A stretch of 64,000 bases of DNA from Kitasatospora sp. NBC_01246 (GTDB lineage Bacteria; Actinomycetota; Actinomycetes; Streptomycetales; Streptomycetaceae). The position numbers and the translations under genes were made by a program. Positions 10,140 to 18,272 of the stretch are shown piece by piece (position 1 is the stretch's first letter; every line of letters starts with the position of its first letter). Under the pieces are notes generated by a model that was not told where the DNA came from, did not search any database, and worked only from the letters and a program-made list of their open reading frames with translations. The stretch lies in NCBI RefSeq assembly GCF_036226505.1, contig NZ_CP108484.1, positions 7,969,501-8,033,500 on the forward strand, in the 5' to 3' direction.

Positions 10140-11240
10140 ATGGTGACGGAGCAGACGGTCGGGCCGGCCGAGGTGACGGCCCGCTGGCGGGCGTGCGCGG
10201 CGGCCACCGGGGCGGCCGACCGGGTCGCGGTCGAGCGCGCGGTGCGGGCCGCCTACCGGGCGGCCGGGCTGGCCGAGCCGGCCGAGGTCCGCTGGTTCGG
10301 CTCGCCGCCGGCGGCGGCGCAGGCGGCCCTGGAGCTGCGGGCCGCCGGCGCGGTGAGCGTCCGCGAGGCCGTGCGGACGCTGCCGTGGGAGGCCGCCAGG
10401 CGGCGGGCCGTGGAGCGGGTCGGGCCGGCCGGGTGGGCGCCTCTCTGGTCGCTGACCGGCGGTGAGATCGGCCCGGTGACCAACGCGCTGGCCGGGCGGA
10501 TCCGCGACGCGGTGCTCGACCGGCTCGCCCCCGAGCCCGACCTCGACGAGGTCGACCAGCCCGAGGCCGACGTGGCCCGCGCCCGTCGCACCGCCGTCCG
10601 GCTGGCGCTGCTGGACGCCGTCCGGGGCCAGCACGACGCGCCGTGGTTCGCCGCCTTCGAGGCGGCCGGCGTGCTCGCCGGTGCACCGGCGGAGCGGGCC
10701 GGGATCGACGCGCTGGCCGAGGTCGCGGGCGAGGCCGGCTGGTGGTGGCCGTACGAGGGCGTGGCCCTGGTCAGCGAGCGACCGGTCGCGCTGCACCGCG
10801 ACGAGGCGGGCCGGCTCGACCGGGCCGACGGCCCGGCCCTGGGCTTCGCCGACGGCTTCGCCCTGCACGCCTGGCGCGGCATGCCCGTCCCGGCCGACTT
10901 CCTGTCCGGCCTCGGCGGCGTCACGGTCGAGCGGATCCGGACGGAGGAGAACGCCGAGCTGCGCCGCGTCCTACTGGAGCACTACGGCTACGAGCGGTAC
11001 CTGGCGGACTCCGGCGCCGAGCCGCTGCACCGCGACGAGACCGGTGTGCTCTGGCGGATCCAACTCCCGGACGACGAGGCGGTGGTGATGGTCGAGGTGG
11101 TCAACTCCACCGCCGAGCCGGACGGCACCTTCCGCACCTACTGGCTGCGGGTCCCGCCGAGCACCCGTACGGCCCGGGCCGGGGTCGCCTGGACCTTCGG
11201 CATACCCGAGGCGGAGTACCACCCCCGGCGCGAGACCTGA
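10140..11240 (+). CDS. DUF6745 domain-containing protein
   Basis: 366 residues. The second half has the features I associate with DUF6745: WWWPYEGVALVSERPVALHRDEAGRLD, DGPALGFADGFALHAWRGMPVP, EENAELRRVLLEHYGYERYL, SGAEPLHRDETGVLW and VMVEVVNSTAEPDGTFRTYWLRVPP. The N-terminal half is alpha-helical and Ala-rich. ATG at 10140 is preferred over the GTG three bases earlier. No signal peptide. The role is unknown; proteins with this domain are often found with leucine-rich or pentapeptide-like proteins, which fits the nearby STM4015-like pair, but any link is inference. Confidence 0.8.
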   Translation: MVTEQTVGPAEVTARWRACAAATGAADRVAVERAVRAAYRAAGLAEPAEVRWFGSPPAAAQAALELRAAGAVSVREAVRTLPWEAARRRAVERVGPAGWAPLWSLTGGEIGPVTNALAGRIRDAVLDRLAPEPDLDEVDQPEADVARARRTAVRLALLDAVRGQHDAPWFAAFEAAGVLAGAPAERAGIDALAEVAGEAGWWWPYEGVALVSERPVALHRDEAGRLDRADGPALGFADGFALHAWRGMPVPADFLSGLGGVTVERIRTEENAELRRVLLEHYGYERYLADSGAEPLHRDETGVLWRIQLPDDEAVVMVEVVNSTAEPDGTFRTYWLRVPPSTRTARAGVAWTFGIPEAEYHPRRET

Positions 11241-11292
11241 GGGGTCGCCTGCCCGGCCCGGGCGGGCCGGGCGGCTGTGACAGGGTGAAGCC

Positions 11293-11862
11293 ATGGCGAC
11301 GAACGACGAGCACCCGGCCGGTCCCCGCGCGGGCCGCCCCGAACCGTGGTCGGACACCGACCAGGTCCCCGGCGATCTCCGTGCGGCGAAGGCACTCGTC
11401 TACGACCCCTGCGGGTTCACCTGCACCCGGCCGGTCCCCGAGGCCGAGAGCGCCGACTACGCCGCCCACGCCTTCACCCTGGACGGCCGCCCGGTCCGCT
11501 TCCGCGCGGCCAGGACGACCCCCGCCAAGGCCGGCCAGTTCGTCACGGTCTGGAAGAGGTCCCCGGGCGGGCCCATCCAGCCCTTCGACGCCACCGACCC
11601 CGTCGACCTCTTCGTCATCGGCACCCGCGACGGTCGCCACGCCGGCCAGTTCGTCCTGCCCATGGACGCCCTCCGCCGGCACGGTGTCGTCGCGGTGGGC
11701 GGTTCCGGCGGGAAGCGGGCCTTCCGCGTCTACCCGCCCTGGGCGACCACCACCAACCGGCAGGCCGGCAGCGCGCAGGCGTGGCAGCTGGAGCACTTCC
11801 TGCACCTGACCGAGGGCGGGCCCGTCGACCTCGCCCGGGCCCGGGAGCTCTACCGGCGGTAG
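11293..11862 (+). CDS. MepB family protein
   Basis: 189 residues, with the MepB-type features LDGRPVRFRAARTTPAKAGQFVTVWKR, PFDATDPVDLFVI, AGQFVLPMDAL, GKRAFRVYPPW and NRQAGSAQAWQLEHF. MepB is the third gene of the staphylococcal mepRAB multidrug-efflux operon, but its biochemical role is not settled, and no MATE pump or MarR regulator lies next to this copy. The basic, conserved core suggests a soluble nucleic-acid or ligand-binding protein; that is speculative. A GC-rich hairpin at 11251-11272 separates it from the DUF6745 gene, so it may have its own transcript. Confidence 0.85.
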   Translation: MATNDEHPAGPRAGRPEPWSDTDQVPGDLRAAKALVYDPCGFTCTRPVPEAESADYAAHAFTLDGRPVRFRAARTTPAKAGQFVTVWKRSPGGPIQPFDATDPVDLFVIGTRDGRHAGQFVLPMDALRRHGVVAVGGSGGKRAFRVYPPWATTTNRQAGSAQAWQLEHFLHLTEGGPVDLARARELYRR

Positions 11863-11892
11863 CCGCGGCCGGGCCTCGACGGCCGGCCGCCC

Positions 11893-11920
11893 GACCGGCG
11901 GCCGCCCCCGACCGCCGGTC
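11893..11920. terminator. Possible hairpin terminator between convergent genes
   Basis: GACCGGCGG (11893-11901) pairs with CCGCCGGTC (11912-11920) around a 10-nt loop, between the MepB gene stop (11862) and the convergent reductase stop, which it slightly overlaps. It is short for the region's GC content, hence moderate confidence. Confidence 0.4.
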
Positions 11921-12785
11921 ACTCGGCGGGGCTCGTCCGGTGGAAGGCGGCGGCGTTGCGCCGGGCCCAGTCGGCGAAGGTGCCGGCGGGGCGGCCGAGC
12001 AGGCGTTCCACGTCCGGGCTGACCTGCCGTTCGGCGTCGGTCGGTGCGCCGAGGATGTCGAGCGTGCCGTCGGCCACGTGCTCCGGCATGAAGGCCAGGA
12101 GGTGCGCCCGGGCGGCCTCGCGGCTCAGCTCGACGAAGGCGAGCGGCGCGCCGGTCGCCTCCCCGAGGGCGGCGGCCTGCTCGCGCGGGGAGACCGGCGC
12201 GGGCCCGGTCAGCACGTACGTCCCGCCGTGGTGCTGCCCGTCGCCGCGCAGCACGACGGCCGCCACGGCGGCGAGGTCCGCCGGGTCCACGGTCGGCAGG
12301 GCCACATCGCCGAACGGTGCCGGCACCGTCCCGCCGGTGCGGACCGGCTCCGCCCAGGCGAAGGCGTTGGAGTGGAAGCCGCTCGGCCGCAGGATCGTCC
12401 AGTCGAGCCCGGACTCCCGGACGGCCTGCTCGAAGGCCCCCAGCCGGGCGTGCGAGGGCGGCACCGGCCGGGTGCCCAGGATCTGGGAGGAGAGCAGCAC
12501 CACGTGCCGCACACCCGCGGACCTGGCCACGTCGACCAGCGCGGCCGGGCTCTCACCGCCCGTCAGCAGCTCGCCGGAGAGGAGGAGGAACAGCGCCTCG
12601 GCGCCGTCCAGGGCGGTCCGCAGGCTCTCCGCGTCCGCGAGGTCGGCGCGGTGGTGTCGCACGCCGTCCGGCAGGGTGGCGTCCGCCGGCCGCCGGGACA
12701 CCGCCGTCACCTGCTCGCCCGCCGCCGCCAGCGCCTGCACCAGCGGTCGTCCGACATTGCCCGTCGCACCCGTCACCACGATCAT
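11919..12785 (-). CDS. NmrA/SDR-like NAD(P)H-binding protein
   Basis: 288 residues. The Rossmann motif TGATGNVG (residues 5-12) and VSRRP match atypical short-chain dehydrogenases of the NmrA/quinone-oxidoreductase type (QOR2-like). HVVLLSSQ and LDWTILRPSGFHSN are typical of this group. These proteins bind NADP(H) and act as quinone reductases or redox sensors. The ATG at 12785 is chosen because it begins directly with the first beta strand (MIVVTGATG). An HxlR regulator is transcribed divergently 158 bp away, a standard arrangement in which the regulator controls the reductase in response to electrophiles or quinones. Confidence 0.92.
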   Translation of the reverse strand: MIVVTGATGNVGRPLVQALAAAGEQVTAVSRRPADATLPDGVRHHRADLADAESLRTALDGAEALFLLLSGELLTGGESPAALVDVARSAGVRHVVLLSSQILGTRPVPPSHARLGAFEQAVRESGLDWTILRPSGFHSNAFAWAEPVRTGGTVPAPFGDVALPTVDPADLAAVAAVVLRGDGQHHGGTYVLTGPAPVSPREQAAALGEATGAPLAFVELSREAARAHLLAFMPEHVADGTLDILGAPTDAERQVSPDVERLLGRPAGTFADWARRNAAAFHRTSPAE

Positions 12786-12902
12786 GTCCGTCCCTGTCCT
12801 TCGCACTTCGTTGTCGTCAATTCCCGCTGTTCGCAGGGAAGTTGCAGCCACTTGAGGGGATCCCTCGGTGGCGACAGGACGACGCTAACAGCCTGCGTAC
12901 AG

Positions 12903-12912
12903 TAGGTACCTA
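12903..12912. promoter_or_regulatory. Candidate HxlR operator
   Basis: TAGGTACCTA is a perfect 10-bp palindrome, 32 bp upstream of the HxlR start and in the region shared with the divergent reductase gene. HxlR-type dimers bind short palindromes containing GTAC in comparable pairs. It is followed by GAGGAAAGTGACC. Binding is inferred. Confidence 0.45.
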
Positions 12913-12943
12913 GAGGAAAGTGACCCGGCTCGGAGGGGGCGGC

Positions 12944-13333
12944 ATGAGCGAGATGGCCTGGGCGGCGGACGGAACGACCGATCCGGTGCGGGCGTGCCCG
13001 ATCGGCCCGGTGGTCGACCTCGTGTTCAGCCGCTGGACCACCCCGGTGCTGTGGACGCTCCATGCGCACGGCCGCCAGCGCTACGTCGAACTGCAGCGGC
13101 GGGTGGCGGACATCAGCCCCAAGGTGCTCACCCAGCGGCTGCGCCAGCTGGAACGCGACGGGCTGGTCCGGCGGACGTACCACGCCGAAGTGCCGCCCCG
13201 CGTCGAGTACGAGATCACCGAACTCGGTGACAGTCTCGCCCCGCTCTTCGCCACCCTCGCCGACTGGTCCGCCGCCAATCTGGACCGCGTCGCGCAGGCC
13301 CGCGAGGAGTACGACAGCGCGCCGCCGCGCTGA
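12944..13333 (+). CDS. HxlR-family winged-helix transcriptional regulator
   Basis: 129 residues with the family hallmarks: CPIGPVVDLVFSRWTTPVLWTL near the start (Cys used for redox or electrophile sensing in related proteins), RYVELQRRVADISPKVLTQRLRQLERDGLVRRTYHAEVPPRVEYEITELG (winged helix and wing). ATG at 12944 has GGAGGGGG about 4 nt upstream; a GTG at 12920 would add a poor leader. It is divergent from the NmrA-like gene and probably regulates both via the palindrome at 12903-12912. Confidence 0.93.
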   Translation: MSEMAWAADGTTDPVRACPIGPVVDLVFSRWTTPVLWTLHAHGRQRYVELQRRVADISPKVLTQRLRQLERDGLVRRTYHAEVPPRVEYEITELGDSLAPLFATLADWSAANLDRVAQAREEYDSAPPR

Positions 13334-13386
13334 TCCTCAGTGGATCCGCCGGCGCCGCCGGGCGACCGCGAAGCGGGCCGACGGCA

Positions 13387-13421
13387 CACCACCGCCCACG
13401 CCGGGGGCGCGGGCGGTGGTG
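13387..13421. terminator. Bidirectional hairpin terminator
   Basis: An 11-bp perfect stem (13387-13397 with 13411-13421, CACCACCGCCC) with a 13-nt loop lies between the HxlR gene (stop 13333, plus) and the small secreted-peptide gene (stop 13472, minus). Confidence 0.6.
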
Positions 13422-13471
13422 GCGGTCCGGGCAGTACCGGTACGGCCCGGTGCCGGGCGGTTCTCGGAGGG

Positions 13472-13681
13472 TCAGGAGATCTCGTTGCCGTTGAACGAGC
13501 CGACCACGTTGTCGCCACCGGTGTTGAAGATGTCGGCCCCGGCGAGCTGGTTGCCGGTGCCGATGACCGTGATGGTCGTGGTGGTCACCTCGGGGCCGTC
13601 GGCGAACGCCTGGGTCGGGACGGCGGCGGCGGCGCCGATGGCGGCCAGGAGGACGGCGACGGTGCGGACGGTACGGTGCAT
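13472..13681 (-). CDS. Small secreted peptide
   Basis: 69 residues: a Sec signal peptide (MHRTVRTVAVLLAAIGAAAA, cleavage probably after TQAFA) followed by a mature peptide of about 42 residues rich in Gly, Asn and Thr (TVIGTGNQLAGADIFNTGGDNVVGSFNGNEIS). GAAGGGG lies about 8 nt before the ATG. There is no Cys, so it is not disulphide-bonded, and it lacks the chaplin domain pattern. The GN-rich repeats resemble surface-active or fibrous coat peptides of streptomycetes, but I cannot name a family. It is monocistronic, with a terminator hairpin downstream. Confidence 0.8.
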   Translation of the reverse strand: MHRTVRTVAVLLAAIGAAAAVPTQAFADGPEVTTTTITVIGTGNQLAGADIFNTGGDNVVGSFNGNEIS

Positions 13682-13900
13682 GGCGTAACCCCTTCGTAGG
13701 CTAACTTGCTCTGCACACTAGGGACTCGGGGCGGGCACCGCCGGGGAATGTCACCCGAATGGTGCGCCTTGCGTGTCGCCCCCGGCCGGGACCGCGACCG
13801 GACCGCGGCCCGGCCCGGGGCTTTACCCAGAGTCCGGACCGCGGCCGCGGGTGGCGCCGTACGGTGGGCTGCCTCCGGCAGGCCCCCACGGCCCCGCGCG

Positions 13901-15382
13901 CTACGAGGGCGCGGGGCGGTACACCGTCAGGGCGTTCGGCGCCTTGCCCAGCCGCAGGGCACCGGCCGCCGGCAGGCTCTCGCCGTCCACCGCGATCCGG
14001 TCGGCGTCGCCGAGCGAGTCGAGGCCCAGGCCGGTCAGCCGGGCCGAGTGGTAGACCCGCGAACGCGACAGCGTGCCGGAGAGGAAGGCCGCCGCCAGCC
14101 TGGTCCGGGCGAACGGGCTGCCGCCGTCCACCACGCGGATGTCCAGCAGGCCGTCGGCCAGGCCGGTCCGCCGGGTGGGGGCGAAGCCCGGCGGGTCGTA
14201 GGCGCCGTTGCCCGCGAACAGCAGCCAGAGCCGCCGGCTGCGTCCGCCGGCCTCGACGGTGACCGGTTCGGCACTTCCCAGCGCCCGGGCGACGGCCACC
14301 GCCAGGGCCGGCCACTTGCCCAGCCGGCCCTCCAACGACTCGCGGAGCCGGACCAGTTCGGGGTAAACGCCGAGACTGAAGGTGTTCAGGAAGATCCGCC
14401 GCTCGGTGTCGTCGACGGCCAGGCCCAGGTCGACCCCGCAGGCGGAGCCGGCCTCCACGGCGCCCGCCGTCGCCTCCAGCGACTCGATCCCGAGGTCCAG
14501 CGCGAAGTGGTTGAGCGTGCCACCGGGGAAGACGGCCAGCGGCAGGTCGCGCTCGACCGCCAGGGAGGCGGCCAGGTTGACACTGCCGTCGCCGCCGCAG
14601 ACCCCGAGCGCGCCGCCGTCCGCCGCCGCCCGGTCGGCCGCCTCGGCGAGCAGGGCGGGCAGGTCGTCGTCCGGTCCGCAGACCCGCACCTGCGCACGCG
14701 GCAGCAGCGTGCGCAGGACGGCCGCGGTGTCCTCCGGGCCGTCGGCGAGCAACGCCCCGCTCCCCGAACCGCTGTTGACCACCACCGAGAGCCCGGCCCC
14801 CTCGGTCAGCGCCGGCGCCGGCCGGGGCGGCGGGCCGGCGAGCGGCGGCCGGTCGTTCGTCCGGGGCCACCAGCGAAGCGTCAGGGCCGCCAGCCCCGAA
14901 CCCAGCGCGAACCCGGCCAGCACGTCACCGGGGTAGTGCGCGCCGGTGTAGATCCGGGACGCCCCGACGGCGGCCGCCACCGGCGCCACCACGACGCCCA
15001 GCAGCGGCGCCTCGATCGCCACGGCCGTCGCGAACGCGGCGGCCGAGGCGGAGTGGCCGGACGGGAACGAACTCGTCACCGGTTGCCGCAGCAACTGCCG
15101 CACTACCGGCACCTGGTCCAGCAACGGGCGCGGACGGCGGGTCAGCTGCTTGGCGGCGATGTTGGCCACGGCCGAGGCCATCGCCAGCGACCCGACCCCG
15201 CGCAGCGCCGCCCGCCGCCCGGCCCGGCCGCCGACCGCCCCCAGCACGGCGGCCGTGCCCATCCAGAGCACCCCGTGGTCCGCGGCCCGGCTCAAGCGCC
15301 GTAGCCACGGCTGGGCATGGCGCAGGCGCGCCAGCGCCACTCGGTCGAACAAAGCCCTGTCCACTGCGTCGAGTCGCCTCAT
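13901..15382 (-). CDS. PAP2 phosphatase / diacylglycerol kinase fusion
   Basis: 493 residues. The N-terminal half is a membrane PAP2 phosphatase: K78 with R-P (KQLTRRPRP), PSGH (107-110) and SRIYTGAHYPGD (142-153) are the three acid-phosphatase motifs, embedded in several hydrophobic segments. The C-terminal half is a diacylglycerol/sphingosine-kinase-like domain with GGDGSVN (263-269) and FPGGTLNHFA. The pair suggests interconversion of a lipid phosphate and its alcohol at the inner membrane, for example phosphatidate and diacylglycerol or an undecaprenyl-phosphate relative. The divergent neighbour is an acyltransferase, so both may act in membrane-lipid remodelling. Confidence 0.92.
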   Translation of the reverse strand: MRRLDAVDRALFDRVALARLRHAQPWLRRLSRAADHGVLWMGTAAVLGAVGGRAGRRAALRGVGSLAMASAVANIAAKQLTRRPRPLLDQVPVVRQLLRQPVTSSFPSGHSASAAAFATAVAIEAPLLGVVVAPVAAAVGASRIYTGAHYPGDVLAGFALGSGLAALTLRWWPRTNDRPPLAGPPPRPAPALTEGAGLSVVVNSGSGSGALLADGPEDTAAVLRTLLPRAQVRVCGPDDDLPALLAEAADRAAADGGALGVCGGDGSVNLAASLAVERDLPLAVFPGGTLNHFALDLGIESLEATAGAVEAGSACGVDLGLAVDDTERRIFLNTFSLGVYPELVRLRESLEGRLGKWPALAVAVARALGSAEPVTVEAGGRSRRLWLLFAGNGAYDPPGFAPTRRTGLADGLLDIRVVDGGSPFARTRLAAAFLSGTLSRSRVYHSARLTGLGLDSLGDADRIAVDGESLPAAGALRLGKAPNALTVYRPAPS

Positions 15383-15404
15383 CCGGCGAGCCTAGTCGGG
15401 CTCC

Positions 15405-15438
15405 CGCAGATCTGCGCGGCATTGAGTACGGGTACTCA
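15405..15438. promoter_or_regulatory. Two palindromes in the divergent lipid-gene promoter region
   Basis: CGCAGATCTGCG (15405-15416) is a perfect 12-bp palindrome, and TGAGTACGGGTACTCA (15423-15438) has 7-bp arms around GG. Both lie in the 122 bp between the PAP2/kinase gene (minus) and the acyltransferase gene (plus), so they are probable operators for one or both. The regulator is unknown. Confidence 0.5.
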
Positions 15439-15504
15439 GGCGTGCCGGGCCGGAACGGCGAACACTGGTGGCAGCTCACCCGCCCACCGGAGGACCCACC
15501 AGCC

Positions 15505-16149
15505 ATGCTCAGCCGAACCGCCGCCCTCCTCGTCCCCGCCTTCGGCTCCCTGCGGGTGAGCGCCGACCCCGAGGCCGTGCTCGCACCCGGGAGCATCGTC
15601 GCCGCCAACCACACCTCGCTCGCCGACCCCGCGATCGTGTTCGCCGCCCTGCACCGCCTCGGCGCGCGCCCGGTGGTGCTCGCGACGGCCGGCCTCTGGC
15701 GCGTCCCGCTGCTGGGGCGGCTGCTGCGCCACGAGGGGCACATCCCCGTCCACCGCGGCACCGAGCACGCCGCCGACGCCCTGGACCGGGCCGCCGACGC
15801 CCTCGCTGCCGGACACCTGGTCCTCATCTACGGCGAGGGCGGCCTGCCGCGCCGTTCCGACTCCGGCGAGCTGGCGCCCGGCCCGTTCCGCAGCGGCCTC
15901 GCCCGGCTGGCGGGGGCCACCGGCGCACCGGTGGTCCCGCTCGGCCAGGCGGGCGCCCGCCGCCTGAGCTCCGGCGGCGCGGTCAAGCAGTTCGCCGGCC
16001 TCACCACCGCCCCGGCGCGCCGCCCGGCCCTGCACGTCCACCTCGGCGCCCCACTGCACCTGGACGACGACCTCGCCACCGCGACCGCGACCGCCCGCCG
16101 CGCCGTCACGGCCGCCTGGGCCACCGCCGCCCGCAACGCCGCCGCCTGA
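15505..16149 (+). CDS. Lysophospholipid (1-acylglycerol-3-phosphate-type) acyltransferase
   Basis: 214 residues with the PlsC acyltransferase motifs: NHTSLAD (the NHxxxxD catalytic block, about residue 37), LATAGLWRVPLLGRLLRHEGHIPVHRG, IYGEGGLPRRS (the EG substrate-binding motif) and GAPVVPLG. The family transfers an acyl chain to a lysolipid at the membrane face. ATG at 15505 is chosen over an upstream in-frame ATG because GGAGGA lies 10 nt before it and the protein then begins at the usual place. Divergent from the PAP2/kinase fusion. Confidence 0.9.
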   Translation: MLSRTAALLVPAFGSLRVSADPEAVLAPGSIVAANHTSLADPAIVFAALHRLGARPVVLATAGLWRVPLLGRLLRHEGHIPVHRGTEHAADALDRAADALAAGHLVLIYGEGGLPRRSDSGELAPGPFRSGLARLAGATGAPVVPLGQAGARRLSSGGAVKQFAGLTTAPARRPALHVHLGAPLHLDDDLATATATARRAVTAAWATAARNAAA

Positions 16150-16735
16150 CGGGGAGCCGCGGCGCACCACCGCGTCGACCGGCCTCTGCGTCGACCGGGC
16201 GACCCGAGCGGGCCGGTCGGCCCCGGGACCGCAGCCGAGGAATCGGTCCGACGCCGGGCCGCAGCACCCGACCGCGGGGACGTCGCCCCGCCCGGTGACC
16301 AGCCGCGCGGACCTGTTCGGCCCCCTCCCACCGCCCGACCACCGGAGGGGGCCTCCTCGGCGACCAGCACCGGCGCACCCGCCGGAGCCCCACCCGCTGG
16401 CCCCCGCGACCGGGCCGAAGCCCTGCGACCCGGCCCGCCCGGCGCAGGTGGATCACCGCCACGCACTCCGTCGGCCGCCGGGGACACCGGGTGACTTCCC
16501 GGCCCGGCCCCGCGCGTCCGCCCCGGGCACCCCGCCGGGCCTGGGCGGCGATCCCGGCTCCGCGACCGCCGACGCTCTCGGGGCGGGGCGGCTCCTGTGT
16601 CGCCGATTCCTCCGCCGGCCCCTTCGACGAGGAGGCCGCCGGGCCGCGCCGGGACGGCCGGTGCTCCGCTCGGCAGCGGCCCCGCCTGCGGAAATCCGGT
16701 TGGCCGGGCCTGCCGGGGGCCGCGATGATGCGGTT
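16150..16735 (+). other. Intergenic stretch without a convincing gene
   Basis: 586 bp between the acyltransferase and methyltransferase genes. Open frames exist on both strands but encode only Pro/Arg/Gly-rich sequence with no recognisable domain. No clear terminator, repeat or promoter stands out. Confidence 0.6.
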
Positions 16736-17494
16736 ATGTCGCGTACGTTCGAAGAGCTGATCGCCGAGGCCGAGGCCGTGTCCGTCGATGGCTGGGACTT
16801 CTCCTGGCTGGACGGGCGGGCCACCGAGCAGCGCCCCTCCTGGGGCTACCAACGCCTGCTGGGGGAGCGGCTGGCGGCGGCCTCGGCGGCGCTGGACATC
16901 CAGACGGGCGGCGGCGAGGTGCTGGCCGGCGCCGGTCCCCTGCCGCCCGCGATGGTCGCCACCGAGTCGTGGCCGCCCAACGTGGCCCGGGCGACCGGGC
17001 TGCTGCACCCGCTGGGAGCGATCGTGGTCGCGGACCCGGACGAACCCCCGCTGCCCTTCGCCGACGGGGCGTTCGACCTGGTGACCAGCCGTCACCCGGC
17101 GACGGTCTGGTGGGCGGAGATCGCCCGCGTGCTGCGGCCCGGTGGTACGTACTTCGCGCAGCACGTCGGCCCGGCCTCGGTGTTCGAGCTGGTCGAGTAC
17201 TTCCTCGGCCCGCAGCCGGAGGCCCGCCTGGCGCGGCACCCCGACACCGAGAGCGCCGACGCCCGGGCCGCCGGGCTGGAGGTGACGGACCTGCGGTCCG
17301 AGCGGCTGCGGATGGAGTTCTTCGACATCGGCGCGGTCGTGTACTTCCTCCGGAAGGTGATCTGGATGGTGCCCGGCTTCACGGTCGCCGCCCATCGCGA
17401 CCGGCTCCACGACCTGGACCGGCAGATCCGCGCCGAGGGTTCGTTCGTCGCCTACTCCGCACGCTTCCTCATCGAGGCCCGCAAACCGCTGTGA
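16736..17494 (+). CDS. Class I SAM-dependent methyltransferase
   Basis: 252 residues. Motif I is ALDIQTGGGEVL, motif II/acidic strand PLPFADGAFDLVTSRHP, and the post-core strand VLRPGGTYFAQHVGP; this is the Methyltransf_11-like fold. RRLHDLDRQIRAEG-type helices and a final FLIEARKPL strand complete it. The substrate cannot be read from the sequence. ATG at 16736 is preferred because upstream sequence in the same frame is low-complexity. It has no obvious operon partner: long non-coding stretches lie on both sides. Confidence 0.88.
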   Translation: MSRTFEELIAEAEAVSVDGWDFSWLDGRATEQRPSWGYQRLLGERLAAASAALDIQTGGGEVLAGAGPLPPAMVATESWPPNVARATGLLHPLGAIVVADPDEPPLPFADGAFDLVTSRHPATVWWAEIARVLRPGGTYFAQHVGPASVFELVEYFLGPQPEARLARHPDTESADARAAGLEVTDLRSERLRMEFFDIGAVVYFLRKVIWMVPGFTVAAHRDRLHDLDRQIRAEGSFVAYSARFLIEARKPL

Positions 17495-18272
17495 CCTCGC
17501 GGCCGCCGTGTGTGTTCGCGGCTGGACGGGCAGCAGTTGCCGGGGGTGTTCGTCGCACTCCCGCCTTGAGGCCGTCCGCATGGACCCCCGGCCGGTCAGA
17601 CTCTCCCGCACGGGTTCGTCGCCAACGACGGCCCCGGCACCACCGCGGGCCGGTTCACCGGGGTGATCCGGCTCCCCACCGGGACCCACGCCACCGAGCC
17701 GCGGCCGGTACGGGAGGTCCCGGGCCGCAATGCGGTCGGCCTTCCCGGGCGTCCTCGCGGACGCGAACTCCGGCTCGTGGCCCGCCGACCTGCCGGGCGG
17801 GCGGAGCGGACAAGGAGCCTGGCCTCCTTCGCCCTTCTCGAAAGGGTGGTCAGCACCGACGCACGTTTCCGCGGATCCGCACGACTCCGGTCGCCGGCGC
17901 GGGGACGGGGTCCCAGTGCCCCATCGCTGTCATCGGCGATCTCGCACGGCGAGGCCCGCTCTCCACCGACGCGGGTCACCGCGACGCGCTCGAAGCCATC
18001 CGTGCACTGCCCGCCGGCTCCTGCCCGCTTCCTTCGGCGGAGGGAGCTCAGGAGTTCATGGAGACCGGGGGGGACGAAGGATTCCCAGCGCGCCCGCGTG
18101 GCGCGGGAACGCGCCGAGCGGGTCGTTGTCGGGGGCGGCGGGGCGCAGCGGGCGGTGCGGCGGGCGGGGAAGCTGTTGGAGTGACGCATTCCCGCTCCGG
18201 GCCAGGGTCTCCCGGTCCGGAGCGGACAGGAAGTCGGGTGGGCCGACTTCCTGCTCCGTGGGCTGGGAGAGG
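17495..18272 (+). other. Long intergenic region, possible decayed coding sequence
   Basis: 778 bp with no gene that I can support. Two short stretches read like remnants of protein sequence in different frames: about 17610-17735 (GFVANDGPGTTAGRFTGVIR) and about 17918-18065 (PIAVIGDLARRGPLSTDAG), with weaker third-position GC bias than neighbouring genes. Neither matches a family I know. A hairpin lies at its right end (18227-18253). Confidence 0.4.
18227..18253 (+). terminator. Hairpin just upstream of the repeat-protein gene
   Basis: An 11-bp perfect stem (18227-18237 with 18243-18253; arm AGGAAGTCGG) and a 5-nt loop, 20 bp before the proposed start at 18273. It could terminate upstream transcription or act in the 5' leader of the downstream gene; there is no U-run. 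Confidence 0.4.
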
